Assembly: GCF_013396335.1 (NCBI RefSeq)
Contig: NZ_JABWSY010000005.1
Coordinates: 186,001-250,000 of the forward strand
Length of the DNA: 64,000 bases
Direction of reading: 5' to 3'
Origin: Bacillus sp. EB106-08-02-XG196
Lineage (GTDB): Bacteria > Bacillota > Bacilli > Bacillales > Cytobacillaceae
The notes below the pieces were generated by a model. That model had not been told where the DNA came from, did no database searches, and was given only the letters and a program-made list of their open reading frames with translations. This document shows, piece by piece, positions 18,181-26,655 of the stretch. Every line of letters begins with the position of its first letter. Within the stretch, counting starts at the first letter, position 1. The translations under genes and the position numbers were made by a program.

Positions 18181-19698
18181 ATGAGTCTTGAAGATTTAAC
18201 ATCATTTAATTGGGGCATCATGACACCAGAGTTCATCATCGTTGGTGTTGCAGCGCTTATCACAGTACTAGATTTATTTATGCCAAAAAAACAAGACCGT
18301 CGAATCCTTGGCTGGATCGGGATTGCCGCGATTTTCGCAGCGATGGTATCCCTAGCCGGACTACTTGGGGCCGCGCCGGAATCGATTTTAGAGGATACCT
18401 TCCGTCTTGATTCTTTTGGAAAAGCATTCAAATTCCTGCTGCTGGCAGGAGGAGCGCTAGTATTATTTTTAGCTGTCTCCTATAAGGCTGATCAAGGATT
18501 AGAAGAATACCGCGGTGAATTTTATTATTTATTCCTAACCGGATTGCTCGGCGGAATGATTATGACATCCAGCGGTGACTTAATTACTTTATTTATCGGT
18601 CTTGAGTTGTTATCAATTTCTTCCTATATTTTAGCGGGTATCCGCAAAAACAATTTACAGTCGAATGAATCTGCGATGAAATACGTCATCAATGGTTCGA
18701 TTGCCACTGCGATTACCTTGTTCGGGATGAGCTATGTGTACGGATTAACAGGCTCGACGAACCTGTTAGTGATCGCAAGGACACTGCAGGCGTTAGCGGA
18801 CGCGCAGCATGCTTATTTGCTCGGACTAGCGTTCTTAATGATTTTCGTTGGATTAGGCTTTAAATTGGCGGCTGCTCCGTTTCATATGTGGGCACCAGAC
18901 GTTTACCAAGGCGCACCAACACCAGTTACTGCATTTTTGAGCGTTGTTTCGAAGACCGCAGGCTTTGTGATTGTGGCTAGGATTATGATTTCCGTGTTTG
19001 GTGTGGCGGCTTCAGAAGGACCAGGTTCAATACCAATTCTTTATAATATGCAGGACTACATCGCTGTTATTGCTGCGGCTACGATGATCATCGGAAACGT
19101 TGTAGCATTAAAGCAAAGCAATATTAAAAGAATGTTTGCGTACTCTAGTATCGCCCACGCAGGTTATATTCTGGTGGCGTTCACGTCTTTGAGCTCGAAC
19201 TTCTTTTACACCGTTTGGTTCTATTTATTAGCGTACTTGTTCATGAACCTTGGCGCCTTAGCTGTGATCCAATTAGTGGAGGCAAAAACCGGTTCAACGA
19301 AGATTGCTGATTTCGCAGGCTTGTATCGACGTTCACCGGTGTTGGCGGTGGCGATGGGGATCTTGTTAGTCGCTCTGGCTGGCTTCCCAGGAACAGCAGG
19401 CTTCATCGGCAAGTTGAACATCTTTATCGGTGCTTTCATGGTTCAGGAACCGCATTATGTACTAGCATCCATTATGATCGCGACAACAGTAGTATCGTAT
19501 TTCTACTACTTCGGTATCATGACACAAATGTTCTTCCGCCCAGCAGCGGACGACAGCAAGTTTACAAAGATTCCAGTCGGAATCGTGGTTGTTCTAATCG
19601 TCACCGTCGCAGCATCTTTACTGTTTGGAATATTCCCAGATATCGCGGTCGACTTCGTAAACGAAAACTTCAACCATTTCGCAGACTTTCTACAATAG
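18181..19698 (+). CDS. nuoN: NADH-quinone oxidoreductase subunit N
   Basis: 505 residues, about 14 membrane helices, antiporter-like. Signatures FIGLELLSISSYILAGIRK, KLAAAPFHMWAPDVYQGAPT and MFAYSSIAHAGYILVAF. Last gene of the operon. No nuoE, nuoF or nuoG is present anywhere in the window, so the complex lacks the NADH-oxidising module and its electron donor is unknown, as in other Bacillaceae with this operon. Confidence 0.97.
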   Translation: MSLEDLTSFNWGIMTPEFIIVGVAALITVLDLFMPKKQDRRILGWIGIAAIFAAMVSLAGLLGAAPESILEDTFRLDSFGKAFKFLLLAGGALVLFLAVSYKADQGLEEYRGEFYYLFLTGLLGGMIMTSSGDLITLFIGLELLSISSYILAGIRKNNLQSNESAMKYVINGSIATAITLFGMSYVYGLTGSTNLLVIARTLQALADAQHAYLLGLAFLMIFVGLGFKLAAAPFHMWAPDVYQGAPTPVTAFLSVVSKTAGFVIVARIMISVFGVAASEGPGSIPILYNMQDYIAVIAAATMIIGNVVALKQSNIKRMFAYSSIAHAGYILVAFTSLSSNFFYTVWFYLLAYLFMNLGALAVIQLVEAKTGSTKIADFAGLYRRSPVLAVAMGILLVALAGFPGTAGFIGKLNIFIGAFMVQEPHYVLASIMIATTVVSYFYYFGIMTQMFFRPAADDSKFTKIPVGIVVVLIVTVAASLLFGIFPDIAVDFVNENFNHFADFLQ

Positions 19699-19761
19699 AC
19701 CGGCAGCTTTGGGGGAAGAACCTGGTCTAGCTTGAATAAAGGGGTAACAATAAAATAGCGA

Positions 19762-19828
19762 AAGAAGAGGCAAAGGGGAGCCTCTTCTTAACAAGAAAAA
19801 CGGTCCTTTGAAGGGACCGTTTTTTTGT
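19762..19828 (+). terminator. Double terminator after nuoN
   Basis: Two hairpins in series: AAGAAGAGGC/GCCTCTTCTT (19762-19790) and CGGTCC-ctttgaa-GGACCG with seven T (19801-19827). The second is flanked by A and T runs on both sides, so it can also end the minus-strand gene at 19831. Confidence 0.88.
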
Positions 19829-19830
19829 GG

Positions 19831-20433
19831 CTATTTTTGAATCGGGTCAGGTATTTGTCCTTTTTCCTGCAGCTCATCCTTAGAATCACTATTCTTCATT
19901 TCATTGCCAAGCTTCTTCACTTCATCCCAATCCTGTGCCATCGAGCTATTATTTGCTGCCGCTAATGAATTCCTGTCATCCATATGATTCTTCATTCTAT
20001 TCTTGGTTAAAACTAATATTTTTCCTTCTTTTACAGAGTTTCCATAGTATTCGGCTTCATCGTCAGGAATTCCCATTCCAATCAGTGCTCCCGTTAAGCC
20101 GCCTAAACCTGCGCCTGCTATGGTTCCAATTATACTTGATGCAATGGGACCTGCGGCGATGATGGGGCCAACTCCTGGGATTGCCAGAGCACCTACTCCA
20201 ACTAATAAACCTGTTATCCCGCCGAGTGTTCCACCTGTTAAGGCACCTGTAGAAGCCTTTTCTTCCACTACCGTACCAGTTTCGTCTGCAATATGATTCC
20301 CATTTTTGAGGTCTTTACCAATGACACAGATATCCTGCTTGTCGTATCCTTGTTTGACAAGCTCCTCAATCGCAATAATCGCTTCCTGTTCTGTTTCATA
20401 AACACCTGCAACATTCTTTTCAACCTTGTCCAT
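19831..20433 (-). CDS. General stress protein (YflT/GSP17M domain plus glycine-zipper membrane segment)
   Basis: 200 residues. The first 45 form a YflT-type domain (VAGVYETEQEAIIAIEELVK, then QGYDKQDICVIGKD). Residues about 60-125 are a Gly/Ala-rich hydrophobic segment of the glycine-zipper kind (GALTGGTLGGITGLLVGVGA). The C-terminus is hydrophilic. Such proteins belong to the sigma-B general stress response, but their biochemical role is not known. It is the last of three minus-strand genes probably read from the sigma-B promoter at 21021-21045. Confidence 0.82.
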   Translation of the reverse strand: MDKVEKNVAGVYETEQEAIIAIEELVKQGYDKQDICVIGKDLKNGNHIADETGTVVEEKASTGALTGGTLGGITGLLVGVGALAIPGVGPIIAAGPIASSIIGTIAGAGLGGLTGALIGMGIPDDEAEYYGNSVKEGKILVLTKNRMKNHMDDRNSLAAANNSSMAQDWDEVKKLGNEMKNSDSKDELQEKGQIPDPIQK

Positions 20434-20506
20434 TTCAATTCCTCCTCTTTTTTTCGTTTCGAAAGATTCATAGTTTGATAACTAGTAAAGTAGTTTTACC
20501 TAAGGA

Positions 20507-20677
20507 CTATCTTGATAATTTATCCTTTACTTTCCCAATGCCTTCTTGTAATTTACCTTTAGCTTGATCAACTTTACCCTCGGATTCTGTTGAACGATCA
20601 TCAGTCAGTTTACCCCATTGCTCCTTTGCCTTTCCTTTAACGGTATCTACATATCCATTCACTTTATCTTTGTTCAT
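20507..20677 (-). CDS. csbD: CsbD-family stress protein
   Basis: A 56-residue frame from ATG 20677. The sequence MNKDKVNGYVDTVKGKAKEQ, then WGKLTDDRSTESEGKVDQAK and GKLQEGIGKVKDKLSR, has the KGK-x-KE-x-WG repeat typical of CsbD. B. subtilis csbD is a known sigma-B-dependent gene; function is unknown. AGGAGG-type site upstream. It stands between the lipoprotein gene (49 bp gap) and the YflT-like gene (73 bp gap) on the same strand. Confidence 0.88.
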   Translation of the reverse strand: MNKDKVNGYVDTVKGKAKEQWGKLTDDRSTESEGKVDQAKGKLQEGIGKVKDKLSR

Positions 20678-20726
20678 TTTGTTTCAGCCTCCTTGTATTT
20701 ACTGTGCCTAGTTCTTCTGCCATGAG

Positions 20727-20975
20727 TTATTGGTTAACACCGTCACTAACACCGTTATCGTCAATTTTCTTCTCTAAATTTTTTTGTGCCTGTTTTAATT
20801 CTGTTTCTACCTTATTGACGGTATCCGCTGCTTTTTTCTTTGTATCATGATCTACCGCATCATTCTGTTGTCCATCACTGACCCCATTATCTTGGTCAAC
20901 TCCATCGCCGCAACCCGTTAAACCGGCAAAGGTAAGAGAAACAGCCAATCCACTAACTAGTAAACTTTTCTTCAT
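20727..20975 (-). CDS. Small predicted lipoprotein, sigma-B driven
   Basis: 82 residues from ATG 20975, chosen because a signal peptide and lipobox follow (SLTFAGLTGC, Cys near 21). The mature part is short, acidic and helical, with the words NGVSDG and DDNGVSDGVNQ repeated at both ends of a Lys/Glu-rich coiled segment. I do not recognise a family. First gene of the minus-strand stress operon. Confidence 0.78.
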   Translation of the reverse strand: MKKSLLVSGLAVSLTFAGLTGCGDGVDQDNGVSDGQQNDAVDHDTKKKAADTVNKVETELKQAQKNLEKKIDDNGVSDGVNQ

Positions 20976-21020
20976 AGCCTTTTTAGCTCCCTTCGTCGTG
21001 TTTTGTTCTGCCCTTTTTAT

Positions 21021-21045
21021 ATTCCCAACAAGAATAATCTGAAAC
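21021..21045 (-). promoter_or_regulatory. Sigma-B promoter for the lipoprotein-csbD-yflT-like operon
   Basis: On the minus strand: GTTTCA, 13-bp spacer, GGGAAT, against the sigma-B consensus GTTTAA-N12-14-GGGTAT. It lies about 45 bp before the lipoprotein start. Confidence 0.72.
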
Positions 21046-21139
21046 ATTTTTTTGGAGAAATTGCTCACCAAATCGCCTTCTTTCTATCTAAGAGTATTTT
21101 TAAAAAAATTAAAGCTAACTAGATTTATAGATATTTTTT

Positions 21140-21165
21140 GTTTAGGTCACTTACTAAAAGGGTAA
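21140..21165 (+). promoter_or_regulatory. Sigma-B promoter for the mechanosensitive channel gene
   Basis: GTTTAG, 14-bp spacer, GGGTAA; divergent from the minus-strand sigma-B promoter about 95 bp away. Confidence 0.65.
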
Positions 21166-21206
21166 ATGCATACTAGGACAAAAAAAGATGAAAAGGAGAT
21201 GGTAGA

Positions 21207-22712
21207 ATGAATGTAAACGAAATGATGACAGGATGGACCTCGTACTTTTATCAGCTTCCCACCCTATTATTTGCCCTTCTAATCTTATTGGCGGGCTGGT
21301 TGATTGCCAAAAGTATTGGTAAAAGTGTGGAGGCCCTTTTAAAGAGGACAAGATTTGATGATAAGCTGTTTGCAAACATTGGATCAAAGAAATATTCTTC
21401 AGAAATTATTATAGGAAAAATTGTTTATTATATCTTATTGGTAGTGGTGTGGATCATCTTTTTCAATATGCTTAACTTAAGCTTTATTGCGACGCCGCTT
21501 GTAGAAATGTTGACGCTGATTACAGCAGCGATTCCAAACTTTTTGAAAGCTGCCCTGATCTTACTATTTGCTTGGGGTGCTGCCTCGCTAATTCGGATGC
21601 TTTTTAAAAAGGGAGCCTCTCTGGTTCATCTAGAACGCCGCTTAGTACAATGGAAAATGGCAATAAGCCAAAGCGAAGCGGTAAACAAGGTAAACAGTAT
21701 CGCAAAGGCACTTTTCTATTTCGTCTTGTTACTATTCTTGCCTGGAGTATTAGGAGCATTGCAAATTGAAGGTGTTTCAGAACCATTTGCAGATACGCTT
21801 TCAACCTTACTAGCCTTCATACCTAAGCTATTTGCCGCGGTCCTTATTGTGTTTGTCGGCTGGCTGATTGCAAAAATAGTCCGAGATATTCTAACCAACT
21901 TCTTAAACAGTATTGGTACGGAAAAACTTGGTCAACGTTTAGGAATCGTAAAAGTGTCGGATCGTACAAGTCTTTCTAGTATCATCGGAAATATCGCGTT
22001 TATTTTAATCCTAATACCGACCATCATTACAGCCTTAGAAAAACTTGAATTAAAAGGCATTTCGGATCCAGCCATTGGTATGCTTCAAGATGTTGTATCG
22101 GTTATTCCGAACATTGCGGTCGCTGTCGTTCTGGTCCTAGTAGGTATTTGGCTTGGAAAATGGGTGGAGAAGGTTGTTTCACAAATGCTTTGGCGTTTAA
22201 AGATTGATAATGTTTTTACCCACATGGGTCTAGGTTCACTTAAACCGGAGCAATCCTCCTACACACTCTCTCAAATCATTGGATTGCTGGCCAAAATTGT
22301 TGTTATTTTATTATTTACAGTTGAAGCATTACAAATTGTCCAATTGGAGTTCCTTGTCGTACTTGGAACAGGTGTGATTTCGTATCTGCCAATGTTGTTT
22401 GCCTCCCTTATTATCCTAGGAATTGGTTTATATCTAGGTAACTTAGTACAGCGTATTTTACAAAATATCCTTAAGAACAGTTACTCTAGAACGCTCGCCG
22501 CTGTTGCGAAATACGCCATTTTTACGATAACTATCTTTATGGCATTAGATCAACTAGGTGTAGCGCACTCCATCGTCAATGCTGCCTTTATTCTTCTTTT
22601 AGGTGGATTAGCATTAGCTTTTGGACTTGCATTCGGTCTCGGAGGAAAAGATTTTGCTTCTAAGTATCTGCGTAAGCTAGACGATAAAATCGATAATAAA
22701 ATAATAGAATAA
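21207..22712 (+). CDS. Mechanosensitive ion channel family protein (conserved TM-helix repeats)
   Basis: 501 residues, highly hydrophobic, with about ten to twelve membrane helices. The motif (L/I)AGWLIAK...GKSVEALLKRTRFDDKL recurs three or four times (near residues 25, 215, 310 and 410), a pattern of the conserved-TM-helix family related to small mechanosensitive channels. It probably protects against osmotic downshift. AAGGAG upstream. A sigma-B-type promoter precedes it, so stress induction is likely. No MscS beta-domain is evident, so channel activity is inferred. Confidence 0.8.
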   Translation: MNVNEMMTGWTSYFYQLPTLLFALLILLAGWLIAKSIGKSVEALLKRTRFDDKLFANIGSKKYSSEIIIGKIVYYILLVVVWIIFFNMLNLSFIATPLVEMLTLITAAIPNFLKAALILLFAWGAASLIRMLFKKGASLVHLERRLVQWKMAISQSEAVNKVNSIAKALFYFVLLLFLPGVLGALQIEGVSEPFADTLSTLLAFIPKLFAAVLIVFVGWLIAKIVRDILTNFLNSIGTEKLGQRLGIVKVSDRTSLSSIIGNIAFILILIPTIITALEKLELKGISDPAIGMLQDVVSVIPNIAVAVVLVLVGIWLGKWVEKVVSQMLWRLKIDNVFTHMGLGSLKPEQSSYTLSQIIGLLAKIVVILLFTVEALQIVQLEFLVVLGTGVISYLPMLFASLIILGIGLYLGNLVQRILQNILKNSYSRTLAAVAKYAIFTITIFMALDQLGVAHSIVNAAFILLLGGLALAFGLAFGLGGKDFASKYLRKLDDKIDNKIIE

Positions 22713-22739
22713 GAGATTCGTTAAAGCTAAACGAAACGA

Positions 22740-22778
22740 TAACAATCCGGATCTACATGATTTCGGATTGTTATTTTT
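22740..22778 (+). terminator. Terminator after the mechanosensitive channel gene
   Basis: AACAATCCG pairs with CGGATTGTT, followed by ATTTTTAT. Confidence 0.85.
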
Positions 22779-22802
22779 ATAAGAAGGGAGGAAGGCTGCT
22801 CA

Positions 22803-24107
22803 ATGACCATAATAAATCTACTATTAATTGCCCTATTAATCGGACTAACGGGTTTTTTTGTAGCGATAGAATTTGCGATTGTGAAGGTACGGCCATCTAG
22901 AATTGATCAATTGATTGCGGAGGGGAGAAAGGGTGCGGTATCGGCTAGAAAGGTGGTAAATCACTTAGATGAATACCTATCAGCCTGTCAGCTGGGGATA
23001 ACGGTTACGGCACTCGGACTCGGCTGGCTGGGAGAACCCACTGTGGAAAAATTAATCCATCCTTTGTTTTCGGCATTGAATATCAATGAATACTTCGCAC
23101 ATATTCTATCGTTTATCATTGCCTTTGCCGCCGTTACATTTCTGCATGTAGTAGTGGGGGAGTTAGCTCCTAAAACGGTTGCCATTCATAAAGCCGAGGA
23201 GGTAGCACTTCTGTTAGCCGCTCCCATCATAGGGTTTACCAAAGTGATGCGGCCATTTATTTGGGCATTAAACGGTTCTGCCGGGCTCCTGGTCGGATTC
23301 TTTGGCTTAAAGCCCAAATCCGAAAAAGAATTAGCTCATTCTGAAGAAGAGCTTCGTTTGCTTTTGTCGGAAAGCTATAAGAGGGGTGAAATCAATCAAA
23401 ATGAATTAACCTATGTGAACAATATTTTTGAATTTGATGAGCGGGTTGCAAAAGAGATAATGGTCCCGCGGACGGAGATGAGCACGCTATCGATTAACGA
23501 CAGTATGGATGAGGTGATGGACCAAGTAAGGATGGAGAATTATTCCCGTTATCCGATGATTGACGGTGATAAGGACAAAATCGTTGGTCTCTTAAACGTT
23601 AAAGTGTTCCTGACGTCAAAGGTAATTGGGATAAATCATAATGAAGAAATAAGTCTAAGCTCGTTCATAAGGCCTGTAATGAAAGTAATCGAAACCATTC
23701 CCATCCATGATTTATTGGTGAGAATGCAGAAGGAACGCAGTCAAATGGCCATCCTTGTCGATGAATACGGTGGTACATCAGGATTAGTGACAGTTGAAGA
23801 TATCATTGAGGAAATCGTTGGTGAGGTAAGGGATGAATTTGATACCGATGAAGTCGCAAAGATTCAAAAGGTGAAGGAAAACCATTATTTACTGGATGGG
23901 AAAATTTTGATTGAGGAGGTTAATACGCTACTCCGTACCAACATAAGTGATGAAAGAATGGATACAATCGGCGGCTGGTTTCTTACCAAAATAGCGGAGG
24001 CTGAAGTGACGGCGGATGAAGAAGTCGAAGAAGAAGGCTGTCTGTTTAAGGTCCATGCAGCGGATGGATATCATATTAAGTATTTAGAAGTGAAAAAGAT
24101 TGGTTAA
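22803..24107 (+). CDS. CNNM/CorC-family membrane protein (DUF21, two CBS, transporter-associated domain)
   Basis: 434 residues. Membrane domain about 1-190 (GFFVAIEFAIVKVRPSRIDQ; CQLGITVTALGLGWLGEPTV); CBS pair about 205-335 (MVPRTEMSTLSINDS, RYPMIDGDKDKIVGLLNVK and MAILVDEYGGTSGLVTVED); C-terminal CorC_HlyC domain about 350-430. Members of this family handle Mg2+ or other divalent ions; B. subtilis has several. Good AGGGAGG site. A ribosome-close terminator lies upstream, so it needs its own promoter, which I cannot identify. Confidence 0.9.
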   Translation: MTIINLLLIALLIGLTGFFVAIEFAIVKVRPSRIDQLIAEGRKGAVSARKVVNHLDEYLSACQLGITVTALGLGWLGEPTVEKLIHPLFSALNINEYFAHILSFIIAFAAVTFLHVVVGELAPKTVAIHKAEEVALLLAAPIIGFTKVMRPFIWALNGSAGLLVGFFGLKPKSEKELAHSEEELRLLLSESYKRGEINQNELTYVNNIFEFDERVAKEIMVPRTEMSTLSINDSMDEVMDQVRMENYSRYPMIDGDKDKIVGLLNVKVFLTSKVIGINHNEEISLSSFIRPVMKVIETIPIHDLLVRMQKERSQMAILVDEYGGTSGLVTVEDIIEEIVGEVRDEFDTDEVAKIQKVKENHYLLDGKILIEEVNTLLRTNISDERMDTIGGWFLTKIAEAEVTADEEVEEEGCLFKVHAADGYHIKYLEVKKIG

Positions 24108-24114
24108 AATGCTG

Positions 24115-24140
24115 AGCCAGGCTTCCACCTGGCTTATTTC
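24115..24140 (+). terminator. Terminator after the CNNM gene
   Basis: AGCCAGG-cttcca-CCTGGCT with a TTATTTC tail. The stem word GAGCCAGGC is the same one used by the hairpins of repeat loci B and C. Confidence 0.75.
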
Positions 24141-24153
24141 ATGTTGAGAAGGA

Positions 24154-24546
24154 TCACTTTTTTTCTGAAGGATGCAGGAACTTAGCAAGTATCCGCTCAA
24201 TGCTTTTAAGCTTTAATGTGAAAAACACAACAATGATAGCAGCAGCGGCCATTAAAATCTCAGTTAACACAATCCCCTTTGAAAGAAATTGGCTAATCGA
24301 AGAGATAATGACGGCGAGGGAGAAGGCGCCAAAAAGAATCAAAAAGGCGGCCAGTTTCCGGCGGATGGGGTGACCGAGAATAAGCTCAGATTCTCCGGTT
24401 GTAAAACCGGTTCCTGTCATCATCGAGATAACCTGAAACCTAGAAACTTCGACTTTCAGCCCTGTCAGGCGAAATAAAACAACAAAAATCTCTATAACAA
24501 CCAGAATGATAATAAGATAAACCAGCAAAAAAAGTAAACTCATCAT
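24154..24546 (-). CDS. Small integral membrane protein, function unknown
   Basis: 130 residues with an N-terminal helix (about 3-27), a central amphipathic piece VISMMTGTGFTTGESELILG, then two further helices and a basic tail. The GTGFTTGESELI..HPIRRK part looks to me like membrane regions found next to TrkA-type potassium-binding domains in other Bacillaceae proteins, but no such domain is attached here. GGAGGTG site. A minus-strand terminator separates it from the gene upstream. Confidence 0.7.
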   Translation of the reverse strand: MMSLLFLLVYLIIILVVIEIFVVLFRLTGLKVEVSRFQVISMMTGTGFTTGESELILGHPIRRKLAAFLILFGAFSLAVIISSISQFLSKGIVLTEILMAAAAIIVVFFTLKLKSIERILAKFLHPSEKK

Positions 24547-24555
24547 TCACCTCCA

Positions 24556-24586
24556 TAAAAAAGTTGGGGTAGTAGTACCCCAACCG
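24556..24586 (-). terminator. Minus-strand terminator between two small genes
   Basis: GTTGGGGT-agtagt-ACCCCAAC; on the minus strand the stem runs into seven T. Confidence 0.88.
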
Positions 24587-24595
24587 GCTGCTCCA

Positions 24596-24868
24596 TTATT
24601 GGATTTTCTCATTGTAAAATTGAACGGAATACTGTGCGCCCTCGCTCACCATTTCGTTATCGGCAAAATCTCTTGGGTGCGGGTTACCGCCCTTTTCGAT
24701 TGGTAGCTGCTCTGATGCAGCATATACATTGGGTTTCACCTTACGCTTCAAGTCTCTTAACACACTTTCAGCTTTAATGCGGTTAGGTTTGTTTGATAGC
24801 CATACTGCAGCTGATGCCCCAATTCCTACCGCTACCAGCGAGCTCATACTTACGACTTTACTCATCAT
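24596..24868 (-). CDS. Hypothetical small protein, sigma-B driven
   Basis: 90 residues. A short hydrophobic N-terminal stretch (SLVAVGIGASAAVWLSN) is followed by a basic, hydrophilic part with NRIKAESVLRDLKRKVKPN and PIEKGGNPHPRDFADNEMV. I recall similar unnamed proteins in other Bacillus genomes but cannot assign a function. A sigma-B promoter stands 34 bp upstream of the start. Confidence 0.75.
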   Translation of the reverse strand: MMSKVVSMSSLVAVGIGASAAVWLSNKPNRIKAESVLRDLKRKVKPNVYAASEQLPIEKGGNPHPRDFADNEMVSEGAQYSVQFYNEKIQ

Positions 24869-24901
24869 AAAACCTCCTTAAGATTTGGACTTGTTCTGTA
24901 C

Positions 24902-24927
24902 ATACCCGTAACATTTCTCTATGAAAC
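24902..24927 (-). promoter_or_regulatory. Sigma-B promoter of the 24596-24868 gene
   Basis: Minus strand: GTTTCA, 14-bp spacer, GGGTAT. Only one mismatch to consensus. Confidence 0.82.
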
Positions 24928-24937
24928 CTTTTTTTAC

Positions 24938-24963
24938 GTTTGGTTAACTCTTTTTAAGGGAAT
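24938..24963 (+). promoter_or_regulatory. Sigma-B promoter of the CorA-like gene
   Basis: GTTTGG, 14-bp spacer, GGGAAT. It begins 10 bp from the divergent sigma-B promoter at 24902-24927. Confidence 0.62.
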
Positions 24964-24991
24964 CAAAGGATTGATTGGGAGGGGATACAGT

Positions 24992-25924
24992 GTGGAGAGA
25001 AATATCAATTTTGACCAATGGAAATGGATTCAATTAAATCAGAATGAGCTAAATACAGTATGGGAAAAGGAGACCATGCATTCTGGCTGGTTATCCTCAG
25101 TTCGAAAAAAACAAACCAATTGCGTGAAAGTTCAGGGGTTGATAGATGGGGAAAGGGTCGTGAATGGGTCTCTTATTTACAGACAAAATGAAGATAAGGA
25201 AGAAGACCGTCAAATTTTTCATTTCTATATAACGTCTAGTACCTTATTTACGATTGATTTAGAGTTTACCTCTTTTAAACAACTGTCCCCAGAAGTGATG
25301 CTGCGGCAGCTTAATAAAACGGAGAATGCAGTAGATGGCTTTTTATTTTTGCTAGGCGAGCTGGTAAATGACTTGCTGGGTGAGATTGACCAGTTCGAAG
25401 AGTCGCTCCATAAGCTGATGTGGGGTGTGAAAAAGAGGAATGATAGGAGGATTTTAGAACATGTTTTTTGTCAGAGGCATGAACTGTTGGTTTGTAAAAA
25501 TTTGTTGATACCCTTCCAGGAGCTGAAAATGGCGATAGAGGAAACCGATTTTCCAAACGTCAACAAAGGAGAGGTTTTTATCCGGACGTGCAAACGGATC
25601 GACCGGGCAATGGTGCTGCTGCGGGAGTATGAGCAGGAGTTAGACTCGATGATTCATTTAGAAGAGGTCATATCTTCCCATCGGGGAAATGAAATTATGA
25701 AAACCTTAACGGTCCTGACGATCATTTTTACCCCGATTATGGCTTTAGGGGCGCTATGGGGAATGAATTTTAAACATATGCCAGAGCTTGAGTGGAGGTA
25801 TGGGTACCTTGTTTCTATTATTTCAATTGTCTTGTTGACAGCGCTGCTCTATGGATATTTAAAAACAAAGGGCTGGACTGGTGATCTATTAAAAGGGAAA
25901 AAGAAAGGTTCATTTTTTCATTAA
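24992..25924 (+). CDS. CorA-like magnesium/divalent cation transporter
   Basis: 310 residues from GTG 24992, placed 7 bp after GGGAGGGG; the open frame upstream begins with a TTG inside the leader and is less likely. Cytoplasmic N-terminal domain about 1-245 with long helices (LGELVNDLLGEIDQFEESLH). Two C-terminal membrane helices; the pore signature GMN is in MALGALWGMNFKHMPELEW. CorA channels form pentamers. The short GTG-started leader overlaps the sigma-B promoter closely. Confidence 0.88.
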   Translation: MERNINFDQWKWIQLNQNELNTVWEKETMHSGWLSSVRKKQTNCVKVQGLIDGERVVNGSLIYRQNEDKEEDRQIFHFYITSSTLFTIDLEFTSFKQLSPEVMLRQLNKTENAVDGFLFLLGELVNDLLGEIDQFEESLHKLMWGVKKRNDRRILEHVFCQRHELLVCKNLLIPFQELKMAIEETDFPNVNKGEVFIRTCKRIDRAMVLLREYEQELDSMIHLEEVISSHRGNEIMKTLTVLTIIFTPIMALGALWGMNFKHMPELEWRYGYLVSIISIVLLTALLYGYLKTKGWTGDLLKGKKKGSFFH

Positions 25925-25929
25925 AAAAG

Positions 25930-25954
25930 GTTTGAACCTCGACGTATCGGGTAT
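25930..25954 (+). promoter_or_regulatory. Sigma-B promoter upstream of the 26097 gene
   Basis: GTTTGA, 13-bp spacer, GGGTAT. The 140-bp leader that follows includes a hairpin (AGGTTAG/CTAACCT near 25965-25985). Confidence 0.75.
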
Positions 25955-26096
25955 AACACTATCAAGGTTAGAAACTAGCTAACCTAATCAAAACGATAGA
26001 GTAGAAAGAGGGTGGTTGAAGTATGTGGTTGCATGTTCGGTAAAACCAGCAGGAATGAAAAACGGCAATCTGAAAAAATAAAAGGAGGAAACAATC

Positions 26097-26420
26097 ATGG
26101 TTAAAAATTATGTTGACAACAAGGATATGGAACGCAAGGATGAAGATGAAATTAAGGACCGTTATGAAAAAGGAAGAACGGGATATAACGATGGTGAAGA
26201 TCCTTCGATGAAGCAAGAATTCCCTGGCGATGAGATTGTGGAGGATTTACGAGAGCTTTCACGCCAGAGCGGTCAAAAAGATGACGGTCCCACTTATCTA
26301 AGTGGTGAAAATGTCCAACAAGAGAATGACAGGCTGAGATATGGTGATTCGATTTCCAAGAATGGTGATAAACAATTTCAAGATCCCCCATCGAAATCGC
26401 AGAATAAAAGTAACGATTAA
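26097..26420 (+). CDS. Hypothetical hydrophilic protein, sigma-B driven
   Basis: 107 residues, almost entirely polar and charged, no membrane segment, likely disordered (DMERKDEDEIKDRYEKGRTG; QENDRLRYGDSISKNGDKQF). Strong AAAAGGAGG site. I do not recognise a family. Position between a sigma-B promoter and a terminator, just before the sigB operon, suggests a small stress-induced hydrophilin-like protein; this is inference. Confidence 0.75.
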   Translation: MVKNYVDNKDMERKDEDEIKDRYEKGRTGYNDGEDPSMKQEFPGDEIVEDLRELSRQSGQKDDGPTYLSGENVQQENDRLRYGDSISKNGDKQFQDPPSKSQNKSND

Positions 26421-26468
26421 AATAGTAACCGATCCTTAATCTGCCATACACTGCCTTTACTATATAAG

Positions 26469-26499
26469 AGGCTTGCACAAATAGGTGCAAGCCTTTTTC
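26469..26499 (+). terminator. Terminator before the sigB operon
   Basis: AGGCTTGCAC pairs with GTGCAAGCCT, followed by five T. Confidence 0.92.
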
Positions 26500-26598
26500 T
26501 TACATCCAAATCACTACTATTTCACTAGGAGTTTGTGTCTATTCGTAACTCTTCCTTATTCTGGTATAATGCTAGAAAAATATTTTTTTAAAAAATAG

Positions 26599-26624
26599 GT
26601 TTAGCATTTTACGATAAAGGGTAT
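26599..26624 (+). promoter_or_regulatory. Sigma-B promoter of rsbV-rsbW-sigB (autoregulation)
   Basis: GTTTAG, 14-bp spacer, GGGTAT; 31 bp before rsbV. Autoregulation of this operon by its own sigma factor is established in Bacillus. Confidence 0.9.
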
Positions 26625-26655
26625 GTAAACAGTAAATATTTTCAGAGGTGATGAC

